A stretch of DNA of 64,000 bases. Origin: Chryseobacterium takakiae (GTDB lineage: Bacteria; Bacteroidota; Bacteroidia; Flavobacteriales; Weeksellaceae). Each line of letters starts with the position of its first letter. Positions within the stretch are counted from its first letter, which is position 1. Below the pieces are notes generated by a model. It searched no databases, was not told where the DNA came from, and saw only the letters and a program-made list of their open reading frames with translations. Shown here one piece after another: positions 1-6,732 of the stretch. The position numbers were made by a program, and so were the translations under genes. The stretch lies in assembly GCF_900129385.1 (NCBI RefSeq), contig NZ_FQVO01000002.1, positions 186,001 through 250,000 of the forward strand. The letters are read 5' to 3'.

Positions 1-1246
1 TTTGATAGGTACAATTCGCAGGGGTTTTAACCGTTACTGTATAAGTTCCTGCCGTGGTCACTGAAATGCTGCTTCCGGTGGCGCCTGTAGACCAGGTATA
101 GATGTTTCCGGTTCCTATGGAAGTGGCGGTAAGTTGTGTAGGCGTATCACATAGTAACAGGTTGCCGTTAATCTGTACATTGGGATCCGAAGCGGCTGTA
201 ATGGTTACGGATGCCGGCGGACTTGTACAATTGCCGTTCGTTATTGTCAGCGTGTAGGTTCCGGGTGTAGTAATTACGATGGAAGGACTCGTAGAGCCTG
301 TAGACCACGTATTTCCTGTTGTGCTGCCTGATGTTAAAGTAACATTCCCTCCCGGGCATAATGTCATGGATGAAGCGGTAATGGAAGCTGTTAAATTGCT
401 GGCTTCAAAAATGAAAGACCCCGTCTGCTTACAGGCATTAAGACTGCTTGCCGGATTGCTTGGGTTATTGTAATTAATATTATAGTAATAAAAAGTACCG
501 ATTGTTGCAGGAGTGGGAGTCGTGATCGGGTTGGTTCCGGTTGCTGCATCATTGGCGTTATCATAATAGCTTACAACAAAGTTTGTGTTTCCATTGATGA
601 TTCCGGGAGATAAGGTAGAGAAATCAAAAGGAGTATTGGTATTGCAGATTGATATAACTCTTGGCGAATTCGGAGTGGGTCCCGGTACGCCTGGCGCAAT
701 AAAAGGATTGGGTGCATTTGCGGAACTGAAAGGGGATTCGAAGGTAGCCGTTCCGCCCCAGGTGAGATTAAATGTATAAACGGTGGTAGACCAGTTGTCT
801 ATATATAAATAGTAGGTTTCTCCAGCATTGACATCCATATATTTACAATATGGATTCGTGTTGCCTCCACCAGAAGTGGTGTTCGTGTTGGTCATGTTCA
901 TCCCCGTGCTTGCAAGAGTTCCGGAAGCATTGCATCTTATAGGAGCACCCAAGCTGCCGCATGTTGTGTTCGGGCCGTAAATCGCCCAGTCGTAATCAAC
1001 AGGTCCGGTAGGAGTAAGGTTGAAAGTAAGTGTTCCGCTGGTGGCAATGGTAAATTTATACCACACTGAATGGTGTTCCCCGGAAGATAAGCATCCGCCG
1101 AGATCTTCATACTCATTTCCGACTCCGGAAGGGGTGTAATTGATATTGGAATTCCCGCACACAGTGATTGCTGAAATACAATCTTCCTGAGCGGAAAGTG
1201 AAATATAAAAAATGGATAGCAAAGAAAACAGTAATCTTTTTATCAT
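1..1246 (-). CDS. Large secreted adhesin-like protein, C terminus outside window
   Basis: An open frame starts with ATG at 1246 and stays open for 415 codons to the window edge, so the end of the protein is missing. It begins with a signal peptide (MIKRLLFSLL...SLSAQ) followed by a Cys-containing, Ser/Thr/Asn/Gly-rich region. Residues of about 40-165 look like a beta-sandwich binding domain (HSVWYKFTIATSGTLTFNL). The last part holds two repeats of an Ig-like unit, each with a conserved Cys, then WSTG, then a GTYT strand. Such proteins in Bacteroidota usually end in a type IX secretion sorting domain and act at the cell surface; that end is not visible here. Substrate or partner cannot be told. 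Confidence 0.75.
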   Translation of the reverse strand, partial: MIKRLLFSLLSIFYISLSAQEDCISAITVCGNSNINYTPSGVGNEYEDLGGCLSSGEHHSVWYKFTIATSGTLTFNLTPTGPVDYDWAIYGPNTTCGSLGAPIRCNASGTLASTGMNMTNTNTTSGGGNTNPYCKYMDVNAGETYYLYIDNWSTTVYTFNLTWGGTATFESPFSSANAPNPFIAPGVPGPTPNSPRVISICNTNTPFDFSTLSPGIINGNTNFVVSYYDNANDAATGTNPITTPTPATIGTFYYYNINYNNPSNPASSLNACKQTGSFIFEASNLTASITASSMTLCPGGNVTLTSGSTTGNTWSTGSTSPSIVITTPGTYTLTITNGNCTSPPASVTITAASDPNVQINGNLLLCDTPTQLTATSIGTGNIYTWSTGATGSSISVTTAGTYTVTVKTPANCTYQ

Positions 1247-1514
1247 ACCCTGGTTACAAGTTTTAAAGGTGAATATGTAGGATCATTGAATAAATAAAGG
1301 AATAGAGCAAAAGCTAAGTTTTGCCGGAAACAATTGGTAAAGAAAAAGGGGCCATTTTATTTAATGTTAGTTTTTCGGCAAATTTAATTAAAATTTATTT
1401 ACAAAAATCAATTAAATAATTGTAATATGATTTAAATATCGTTCTGATTTTGAATATTTTCTATTCGTATGGTACATTGAAAGATAAATGAGGATCAAAC
1501 AATTCGGATAAAAA

Positions 1515-1545
1515 TTTGCAGATTTATAAAAAATTAGTATTTTTG
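1515..1545 (+). promoter_or_regulatory. rpsU promoter (TTTG-N19-TATTTTTG)
   Basis: TTTG at 1515-1518 and TATTTTTG at 1538-1545 are separated by 19 bases and match the Bacteroidota primary sigma consensus. Transcription should start near 1550, giving a leader of only about 18 bases before the rpsU ATG. Confidence 0.7.
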
Positions 1546-1551
1546 CAATCC

Positions 1552-1563
1552 AAAATGAGATGT
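1552..1563 (+). promoter_or_regulatory. Extended Shine-Dalgarno-like element of rpsU matching an alternative 16S tail
   Basis: The leader reads AAAATGAGATGT five bases before the ATG. It lacks the usual AGGAGG, but it is the exact complement of ACATCTCATTTT, which I recall as the divergent 3' end of 16S rRNA in Chryseobacterium and relatives. The rRNA gene is not in this window, so the pairing is an inference. No other gene here has such a motif before its start. Confidence 0.5.
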
Positions 1564-1568
1564 AAAAT

Positions 1569-1766
1569 ATGTTAATAATTCCAGTTAAAGATGGTGAATC
1601 CATCGACAGAGCATTAAAAAAATATAAAAGAAAATTTGATAAAACAGGAACAGTTCGTCAGCTTAGAGCAAGACAACAGTTTATCAAGCCTTCTGTAACG
1701 TTAAGACAAGCTAGATTGAAAGCTGCTCACAAACAGAGAGCGCTTAGCAAAGAAGAGCAGGCTTAA
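1569..1766 (+). CDS. rpsU: 30S ribosomal protein bS21
   Basis: The 65-residue basic protein (MLIIPVKDGESIDRALKKYKRKFDKTG...) has the typical bS21 length and N-terminal motif. bS21 sits on the platform of the small subunit; in Bacteroidota it helps hide the 16S anti-Shine-Dalgarno tail together with bS18 and bS6, which is why most mRNAs here lack a Shine-Dalgarno. The gene has its own promoter and is followed by a terminator. The 12-base leader motif at 1552-1563 suggests self-regulation: ribosomes without bS21 would expose the tail and translate this mRNA. The identity is firm; the regulation is inferred from published work on Flavobacterium johnsoniae. Confidence 0.96.
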   Translation: MLIIPVKDGESIDRALKKYKRKFDKTGTVRQLRARQQFIKPSVTLRQARLKAAHKQRALSKEEQA

Positions 1767-1789
1767 GAAATTTTCTTAGTTCGCATACG

Positions 1790-1834
1790 AATTCACTCTT
1801 TAAATAGTTATATTTGAAGAGTGAATTTTTGTTT
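1790..1834 (+). terminator. rpsU terminator with a -7 box in its loop
   Basis: AATTCACTCTT (1790-1800) pairs with AAGAGTGAATT (1817-1827), followed by TTTTGTTTTT. The loop contains TATATTTG (1809-1816), a match to the TAnnTTTG -7 element, which could serve xerC downstream; no good -33 element is seen. Confidence 0.7.
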
Positions 1835-1845
1835 TTATACTTTTA

Positions 1846-2736
1846 ATGATGCTGGACAAATTCTTAGAATATTTAGAACTCGAAAAGAGGTATTCACCTC
1901 ATACGATTACAAGTTACAGAAAAGATCTTGAAGACTTTTGTCTTTTTTACCTTAAAACCGAAGCTTCAGAAGATATTTCCAAAGCTGATAAAAAAATCAT
2001 CCGGAATTTTATCGTTGAATTAAGTGAGAACAATATCTCCAAAAGAAGCATCAACCGAAAGCTTTCCTCTCTCCGAAGTTTTTATCTTTTTCTTTTAAAA
2101 ATCGGGGATATCGAAATTTCTCCCACCGAAAATATTTCTTCCCTGAAATTCTATCCCGAAAAACAAATTCCCATGTCTGAACAGGAAATGCAAAACCTGA
2201 GCGATCAGGTATTTACGGATGTTCAGGATCTTCTCGAAAAATGTATTCTGGAAGTACTTTACCAGACCGGTATCCGTAAGTCGGAGCTTTGTGGTATGAC
2301 TTTTGAAAATGTAAATCTGAATGCCGGCGAAATCAAAATTATCGGAAAAGGAAACAAGCAGAGAATTATTCCGATCTCCGAAAATCTGGCAGCAGTTTTA
2401 AAAAGTTACGTACAAACACGCAAACCGGCAACAGAATTTAAATCATACTTCTTTGTCAACAGAAAAGGTAAAAAACTCACCGAAAAATTTGTTTATGTGG
2501 TGGTTAATAAGTACCTTAGTCTTATAACAACAAAGGAAAAAAGAAGTCCTCACATCCTCCGTCACAGCTTTGCTACACACGTTTTGGATCATGGGGCAGA
2601 GATCTCTAAAGTAAAAAAAATATTAGGACATTCCAGCCTTGCAAGTACTCAAGTCTATACGAATGCCAATATCGAACAATTGAAAAAAGTTTTTAATCAG
2701 GCTCACCCAAGGGCCTCAAAAAATGACGAATTATGA
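1846..2736 (+). CDS. xerC: Tyrosine recombinase, XerC/XerD type
   Basis: The 296-residue protein has the XerC/D length and layout: an N-terminal SAM-like DNA-binding domain (about 1-85, starting LDKFLEYLELEKRYSPHTITSYRKDL) and a C-terminal catalytic domain. The active-site set is complete: Arg in TGIRKSEL, His-Arg in LRHSFATH, His in ILGHSSL and the nucleophile Tyr in TQVYTNAN. Xer recombinases resolve chromosome dimers at dif. The place between rpsU and hpf is a known Flavobacteriia gene order and argues for a housekeeping enzyme, not a phage integrase. ATG codons at 1846 and 1849 are both possible starts. It overlaps hpf by four bases (ATGA), so the two are translationally coupled. Confidence 0.85.
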   Translation: MMLDKFLEYLELEKRYSPHTITSYRKDLEDFCLFYLKTEASEDISKADKKIIRNFIVELSENNISKRSINRKLSSLRSFYLFLLKIGDIEISPTENISSLKFYPEKQIPMSEQEMQNLSDQVFTDVQDLLEKCILEVLYQTGIRKSELCGMTFENVNLNAGEIKIIGKGNKQRIIPISENLAAVLKSYVQTRKPATEFKSYFFVNRKGKKLTEKFVYVVVNKYLSLITTKEKRSPHILRHSFATHVLDHGAEISKVKKILGHSSLASTQVYTNANIEQLKKVFNQAHPRASKNDEL

Positions 2737-3023
2737 AGATCACAGTACAATCAATTGGTTTAACTCCACACGAACCACTAGAGTCACACATCGAGAAAAA
2801 AGTAAGCAAACTGGATACATTTTATGATAAAATCCAGGATTGCAAAGTGTTTTTAAAAGTGGAAAATAACTCGGATAAGGCCAACAAAACGGCCGAGATT
2901 ATTTTAGCGGTTCCGGGAGACGATATCGTGGTAAAAAAGACAACAACAACTTTTGAAGAAAGCTTAGACCTATGCGTTGATGCTGCTAAAAAGCTACTAA
3001 TCAAGAAAAAGGAAATGGCATAG
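2733..3023 (+). CDS. hpf: Ribosome hibernation-promoting factor, short form (HPF/RaiA)
   Basis: The 96-residue protein (MKITVQSIGLTPHEPLESHIEKKVSKLDTFYD...) matches the short HPF/RaiA fold, a beta-alpha-beta-beta-beta-alpha domain that binds the 30S decoding region and promotes inactive ribosome dimers or blocks tRNA sites in slow growth. It lacks the C-terminal dimerisation domain of long HPF. The start overlaps the stop of the recombinase gene by ATGA. The tRNA promoter begins about 30 bases after the stop. Whether it acts more like YfiA or HPF cannot be told. Confidence 0.9.
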   Translation: MKITVQSIGLTPHEPLESHIEKKVSKLDTFYDKIQDCKVFLKVENNSDKANKTAEIILAVPGDDIVVKKTTTTFEESLDLCVDAAKKLLIKKKEMA

Positions 3024-3053
3024 CAAAAAAAGTCAAAAAAAATTATTAAAAAA

Positions 3054-3085
3054 TTTGAGAATTCAAAAAATCCGTTCTATATTTG
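3054..3085 (+). promoter_or_regulatory. Promoter of the tRNA cluster (TTTG-N20-TATATTTG)
   Basis: TTTG at 3054-3057 and TATATTTG at 3078-3085, 20 bases apart, upstream of the first tRNA-Thr. Confidence 0.7.
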
Positions 3086-3132
3086 CACTCGCAAAAAGGA
3101 ACAGTGATCTTTTGAATTCTTTTTTATAAAAT

Positions 3133-3206
3133 GCCTCCATAGCTCAGTTGGCCAGAGCACGTGATTTGTAATCTCGGGGTCGTGGGTTCGAATCCCTCTG
3201 GAGGCT
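3133..3206 (+). tRNA. tRNA-Thr (TGT), copy 1
   Basis: Cloverleaf with GCCTCCA/TGGAGGC acceptor stem, T loop GGGTTCGAATCCC and anticodon loop TTTGTAA (anticodon TGT). The CCA end is not encoded. The anticodon stem CGTGA/TCTCG has a T-T mismatch at its middle pair, present in both copies. Confidence 0.95.
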
Positions 3207-3225
3207 CATTTACTATAAAATATCT

Positions 3226-3306
3226 GGGGAGATTCCAGAGTGGCTAAATGGGACTGACTGTAACTCAGTTGCTTCGGCTTCGTAGGTTCGAATCCTGCTC
3301 TCCCCA
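3226..3306 (+). tRNA. tRNA-Tyr (GTA), copy 1
   Basis: 81-base class II tRNA with GGGGAGA/TCTCCCC acceptor stem, anticodon GTA in CTGTAAC and a long variable arm (GTTGCTTCGGCTTCGT region). CCA is not encoded. Confidence 0.95.
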
Positions 3307-3328
3307 CATTTTATATTAGAAAAAAAAG

Positions 3329-3359
3329 TTGCATGAATAAAGGATTTTCCTTAAGTTTG
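3329..3359 (+). promoter_or_regulatory. Internal promoter before tRNA-Gly copy 1
   Basis: TTG (3329-3331), 20 bases, TAAGTTTG (3352-3359) fits the primary promoter consensus and lies 33 bases before tRNA-Gly. Confidence 0.6.
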
Positions 3360-3392
3360 CACAGCGTTACCAATAATTTTGGAAACAAAATT

Positions 3393-3465
3393 GCGGAAGT
3401 AGCTCAGTTGGTAGAGCGTCAGCCTTCCAAGCTGAATGTCGCGGGTTCGACCCCCGTCTTCCGCT
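3393..3465 (+). tRNA. tRNA-Gly (TCC), copy 1
   Basis: GCGGAAG/CTTCCGC acceptor stem, anticodon loop CTTCCAA (anticodon TCC), T arm GGGTTCGACCCC. CCA is not encoded. Confidence 0.95.
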
Positions 3466-3559
3466 CAGAAATATCACACTTATTGTAGGGTGATTTTTTT
3501 TTAACTGCTGAAATGATGTAGAGTAGATTTTCTCACAGCTTTCAGTCCATTTGTTAAAT

Positions 3560-3633
3560 GCCTCCATAGCTCAGTTGGCCAGAGCACGTGATTTGTAATC
3601 TCGGGGTCGTGGGTTCGAATCCCTCTGGAGGCT
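3560..3633 (+). tRNA. tRNA-Thr (TGT), copy 2
   Basis: Exact second copy of the tRNA at 3133-3206. Confidence 0.95.
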
Positions 3634-3652
3634 CATTTACTATAAAATATCT

Positions 3653-3733
3653 GGGGAGATTCCAGAGTGGCTAAATGGGACTGACTGTAACTCAGTTGCT
3701 TCGGCTTCGTAGGTTCGAATCCTGCTCTCCCCA
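3653..3733 (+). tRNA. tRNA-Tyr (GTA), copy 2
   Basis: Exact second copy of the tRNA at 3226-3306. Confidence 0.95.
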
Positions 3734-3755
3734 CATTTTATATTAGAAAAAAAAG

Positions 3756-3786
3756 TTGCATGAATAAAGGATTTTCCTTAAGTTTG
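3756..3786 (+). promoter_or_regulatory. Internal promoter before tRNA-Gly copy 2
   Basis: Same TTG-N20-TAAGTTTG as at 3329-3359, carried in the duplicated unit. Confidence 0.6.
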
Positions 3787-3819
3787 CACAGCGTTACCAA
3801 TAATTTTGGAAACAAAATT

Positions 3820-3892
3820 GCGGAAGTAGCTCAGTTGGTAGAGCGTCAGCCTTCCAAGCTGAATGTCGCGGGTTCGACCCCCGTCTTCCGCT
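3820..3892 (+). tRNA. tRNA-Gly (TCC), copy 2
   Basis: Exact second copy of the tRNA at 3393-3465. Confidence 0.95.
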
Positions 3893-3897
3893 CCAGC

Positions 3898-3926
3898 AAA
3901 ATCACGCTTTTAGTGTGATTTTTTTG
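3898..3926 (+). terminator. Possible weak terminator between tRNA-Gly and tRNA-Thr
   Basis: AATCAC...GTGATT hairpin followed by a run of seven T. A similar weaker hairpin (ATCAC...GGTGAT then T run) follows the first tRNA-Gly near 3470-3500. Confidence 0.4.
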
Positions 3927-3932
3927 ATTGTT

Positions 3933-4004
3933 GCCGACTTAGCTCAGCGGTAGAGTGCTTCCTTGGTAAGGAAGAGGTCACGGGTTCAAGTCCCGTAGTT
4001 GGCT
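3933..4004 (+). tRNA. tRNA-Thr (GGT)
   Basis: GCCGACT/AGTTGGC acceptor stem, anticodon stem CTTCC/GGAAG with loop TTGGTAA (anticodon GGT). Closes a Thr-Tyr-Gly-Thr order equal to thrU-tyrU-glyT-thrT before tufB in Escherichia coli. Confidence 0.95.
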
Positions 4005-4012
4005 CTCATTCT

Positions 4013-4038
4013 AATCCCGATTTATTCGGGATTTTTTT
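4013..4038 (+). terminator. Terminator of the tRNA cluster
   Basis: AATCCCGA (4013-4020) pairs with TCGGGATT (4026-4033), followed by a T run. Confidence 0.8.
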
Positions 4039-4317
4039 ATGTTTAAAAATCAGTTAGCGAGGATCAAACATAAACTTGGGAGAATAGGTAAAGTTCTATT
4101 TATGGAATGACCAGTAAGCACAAACTAATCGAGCACCTGATTGCAGAAATTCCATAATATTTTTAATTTTTTACGCTATCGATATTGGGCAAAAACTTCC
4201 AGCACCCAGCCTCCCTCTTCCAGCACTACCTTAAAATTCAATTAAAATACTTCCTGCAAATTTGAATTCCTTTACGGTCATGAAAATTTTCTTTACATTC
4301 GTATAAAATAATTTTCG
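4039..4317. other. Intergenic, no gene seen
   Basis: No plausible gene. CTTCCAGCAC-like words occur twice (around 4195-4225), which looks like dispersed intergenic repeat material. TACATTCG near 4293 is a one-mismatch -7 box that could serve the response regulator. Confidence 0.5.
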
Positions 4318-4998
4318 ATGAATATTCTATTATTGGAAGACGATCTTATTCTTTCTGCAGAACTGTGTAAGTTTTTAGAATCAAATAATTTTACCTGTGA
4401 TAAAATCTACGATGGAGAAACCTTTCTTCGTCAGATCAAAAACAGTTCGTATGATTTATATCTTCTGGATATCAATGTTCCTAAAATCAACGGGCTGGAT
4501 GTCTGCCAGACCATCCGTTCTTTCGATAAAAATACACCGATTATTATCATTTCTGCATATGGAGATCTTTCGGATAAAAAAGACGCTTTTACAAGACTTG
4601 CGGATGATTATCTCGTAAAACCCTTTCAGTTTGAAGAGTTGTTGCTGCGTATGAATTCTCTTTTGAGAAGAAAATCTCCCTCCGAAAACAGTGATCAGGA
4701 TATTATACGGGTAGATGATCTTATTATCAATAAAACCGAACAGAAAGTTTTCCGTGCAGGAAATGAAATCGCTCTTACGCTAAAAGAGTTTCAGTTGCTC
4801 GTTTATCTGGCCGAAGCACAAGGGAGAACGGTTTCAAAGCAGCAGATCACAGAGCATGTCTGGGAACATAATTTCAACACCAATACCAATACGGTGGAAG
4901 TCTACATCAACTTTTTAAGAAAAAAAATAGATAAAGATTTTAAAATTAAACTTATTCATACACGTTCCGGATTCGGATATTATCTAAGCCCGCTGTAA
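4318..4998 (+). CDS. OmpR/PhoB-family response regulator
   Basis: The 226-residue protein has a receiver domain (1-115: acidic pair E7/D8/D9, phospho-acceptor D51 in LLDINVP, K101 in LVKPF) and a C-terminal winged-helix DNA-binding domain (about 130-225, ending in HTRSGFGYYL). It is one base before its histidine kinase partner and upstream of a metal RND efflux system, which it most likely controls, as CusR and CzcR do elsewhere. The inducing signal is not visible in the sequence. Confidence 0.93.
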   Translation: MNILLLEDDLILSAELCKFLESNNFTCDKIYDGETFLRQIKNSSYDLYLLDINVPKINGLDVCQTIRSFDKNTPIIIISAYGDLSDKKDAFTRLADDYLVKPFQFEELLLRMNSLLRRKSPSENSDQDIIRVDDLIINKTEQKVFRAGNEIALTLKEFQLLVYLAEAQGRTVSKQQITEHVWEHNFNTNTNTVEVYINFLRKKIDKDFKIKLIHTRSGFGYYLSPL

Positions 4999-4999
4999 G

Positions 5000-6364
5000 A
5001 TGTCTTTAAAACGAAAAATTGCCCTTAATCTCAGTATTGCTTTTTCATTGCTTTTCGGTATTGTGATGGCGGTGATTTATATCTCTTTTAATGATTTCAG
5101 GAAAGATGAATTTAAAGAAAGATTCAGGCAGAGGCTTGAATTTACCTCGCACTTTATTGCAAAATCCAAAGACTTCGAAGAGGAAGCGCCCGTTTTTTTT
5201 AATGAAAACTCAGACAATATTCTTTTGAATGAAACCATTCTGATTTTCAATGGTAATAAAGAATTAATTTACAGTACCATTAAAGACCGGAATGTAACCT
5301 GGGATAATGCGTTGCTAAAGGAGCTTGATGAAAAAAAGGTAATCTATTCTGAGAAAACGGTTCCTGAAATTTATGCTGCCCTTAAAAACATTAATGGACA
5401 AAATTATTACATTCTTACCAGTGCTTACGATACCAACGGAAATTCAAAACTGGAGTACCTGAAGTATCTTTTGATTACAGCTTATGTGATGAGTACGTTG
5501 TTTATCGGTTTTTTCAGCTATTACTTTATGGGGCAGTTTCTGAAACCTCTCGAAGATCTTAATAAGGAGATCTCGGAAGTAACGGCTCATAAACTGACAA
5601 CGGAAATTCCGGTACGCGATTCCAATGATGAGATTGATGTTCTTGCGAAATCATTCAACACCATGATCAAAAGACTGGATGATGTATTTCAGTCACAGAA
5701 AGATTTTACGGCGAGCGCCTCACACGAAATCCGTACTCCGCTTACCAGAATGGCTTTTCAGCTCGAAAATTTAATTAAATTTGGACAACATTCTCCGGAA
5801 ACATTATCTTCACTTCAACAGATTAAAAGAGATGTTTATCAGTTATCGGATCTTACCAATTCATTGCTCCTGTTAACGAAGTTCGACAAAGAAAATATCC
5901 AGAGCATCTACGAAGAAGTCAGGATCGATGAGGTTATTTTTGAGTCTTTTGAAGCGGTAGAAAAAAGTTATCCGAAGCTTAAGATGGATTTTCTCATCTC
6001 CGAAAATACTTCAGAAAACGCACTGCTTACCATTAAAGGAGTACAGTCGCTATTGGATATTGTTTTTATTAATTTATTTAAAAATGCAGCCATTTATTCC
6101 GATGATACGGAAGTTGACGTTCTGATCACGGAAACTGAAAGCCGGCTTATTGTGGATGTCATTTCCCACGGAAATACAATTCCCAAAGCAGAGCAGCCTA
6201 AACTCTTTGAAGCTTTTATGAGAGGGAATAATTCCCAGAACACTTCCGGATCAGGTCTTGGGCTTCGGATTGTAAAAAGAGTTCTGGAATACCACGGTGC
6301 CGAAATTAATTATACCGCTCCCGGAGATTTGTTGAATAAATTCAGTGTTATTTTTCATAAGTAA
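5000..6364 (+). CDS. Sensor histidine kinase
   Basis: The 454-residue inner-membrane kinase has a first membrane helix at about 10-30, a periplasmic sensor region (about 31-150), a second helix at about 153-175, a HAMP linker, a HisKA domain with the phospho-accepting H242 in ASASHEIRTPLTR, and a HATPase domain with N box (NLFKNAAIYS) and G box (SGSGLGLRIVKR). It starts one base after the response regulator stop, so the pair is co-expressed. The place before RND genes suggests metal or envelope-stress sensing. The periplasmic part has no obvious His/Met-rich copper motif. Confidence 0.93.
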   Translation: MSLKRKIALNLSIAFSLLFGIVMAVIYISFNDFRKDEFKERFRQRLEFTSHFIAKSKDFEEEAPVFFNENSDNILLNETILIFNGNKELIYSTIKDRNVTWDNALLKELDEKKVIYSEKTVPEIYAALKNINGQNYYILTSAYDTNGNSKLEYLKYLLITAYVMSTLFIGFFSYYFMGQFLKPLEDLNKEISEVTAHKLTTEIPVRDSNDEIDVLAKSFNTMIKRLDDVFQSQKDFTASASHEIRTPLTRMAFQLENLIKFGQHSPETLSSLQQIKRDVYQLSDLTNSLLLLTKFDKENIQSIYEEVRIDEVIFESFEAVEKSYPKLKMDFLISENTSENALLTIKGVQSLLDIVFINLFKNAAIYSDDTEVDVLITETESRLIVDVISHGNTIPKAEQPKLFEAFMRGNNSQNTSGSGLGLRIVKRVLEYHGAEINYTAPGDLLNKFSVIFHK

Positions 6365-6732
6365 TTTTTAAGCATCTTTAAATCTTTAAAAAATTCCAGC
6401 ATTGTCATCCTGAGGGCAAGCTGTCACGGCATCTTCGCTAGATTTTCCACGGATTATACGGATTTTCACAAAAGAATTTCATAATCTTTAGATACACTAG
6501 AAAAATCAAAGATTTTTAAAACTTATGTGTTTTAAAATATGCGCAAAGCTTTATCCTTAAAACCTAATGTGACTCATGTGTTTAAAATGCTTTTGTAACT
6601 TTTTCGGCTAACCCATTTAGACTGATTTATAATGCATTTATATTAGCCTAAAACCCATTTTAATTTTTTTTTAAGCATTCTTTAAGAGCATTTTAATACC
6701 ATAAAAGCAACTTTGTATCATAAAATAAAAAA
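6365..6732. other. Intergenic region with degenerate repeats
   Basis: No gene. It holds GTCATCCTGAGGGCAAG (near 6404), like the common dispersed 'GTCATCCTGAG' repeat of this group, and related words ATGTGTTTTAAAATATG / CATGTGTTTAAAATG (6525-6590). Operator sites for the regulator could be here, but none is clear. Confidence 0.45.

Larger units (their letters stand above)
3129..3466 (+). repeat. First copy of a 338-base tandem tRNA repeat
   Basis: This stretch (tRNA-Thr, tRNA-Tyr, tRNA-Gly and their spacers) recurs without a visible difference at 3556-3893. The repeat period is 427 bases, with 89 unique bases between the copies. Confidence 0.95.
3556..3893 (+). repeat. Second copy of the 338-base tandem tRNA repeat
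   Basis: Identical by eye to 3129-3466, spacers included, so the duplication is recent or kept equal by gene conversion. Confidence 0.95.

Noticed and set aside
279..779. Plus-strand open frames opposite the adhesin gene
   Set aside because: They are shadows of the 415-codon minus-strand frame, which has a signal peptide and Ig-like repeats.
1846..2736. Phage or island integrase
   Set aside because: The setting between rpsU and hpf is a housekeeping order and there are no att repeats or phage genes.
3367..3567. Minus-strand open frame across tRNA-Gly
   Set aside because: It covers a clear tRNA and shows no protein family or signal.
3129..3893. Attachment-site duplication by an integrated element
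   Set aside because: Only 89 unique bases lie between the copies, so no cargo is present; a simple tandem duplication explains it.
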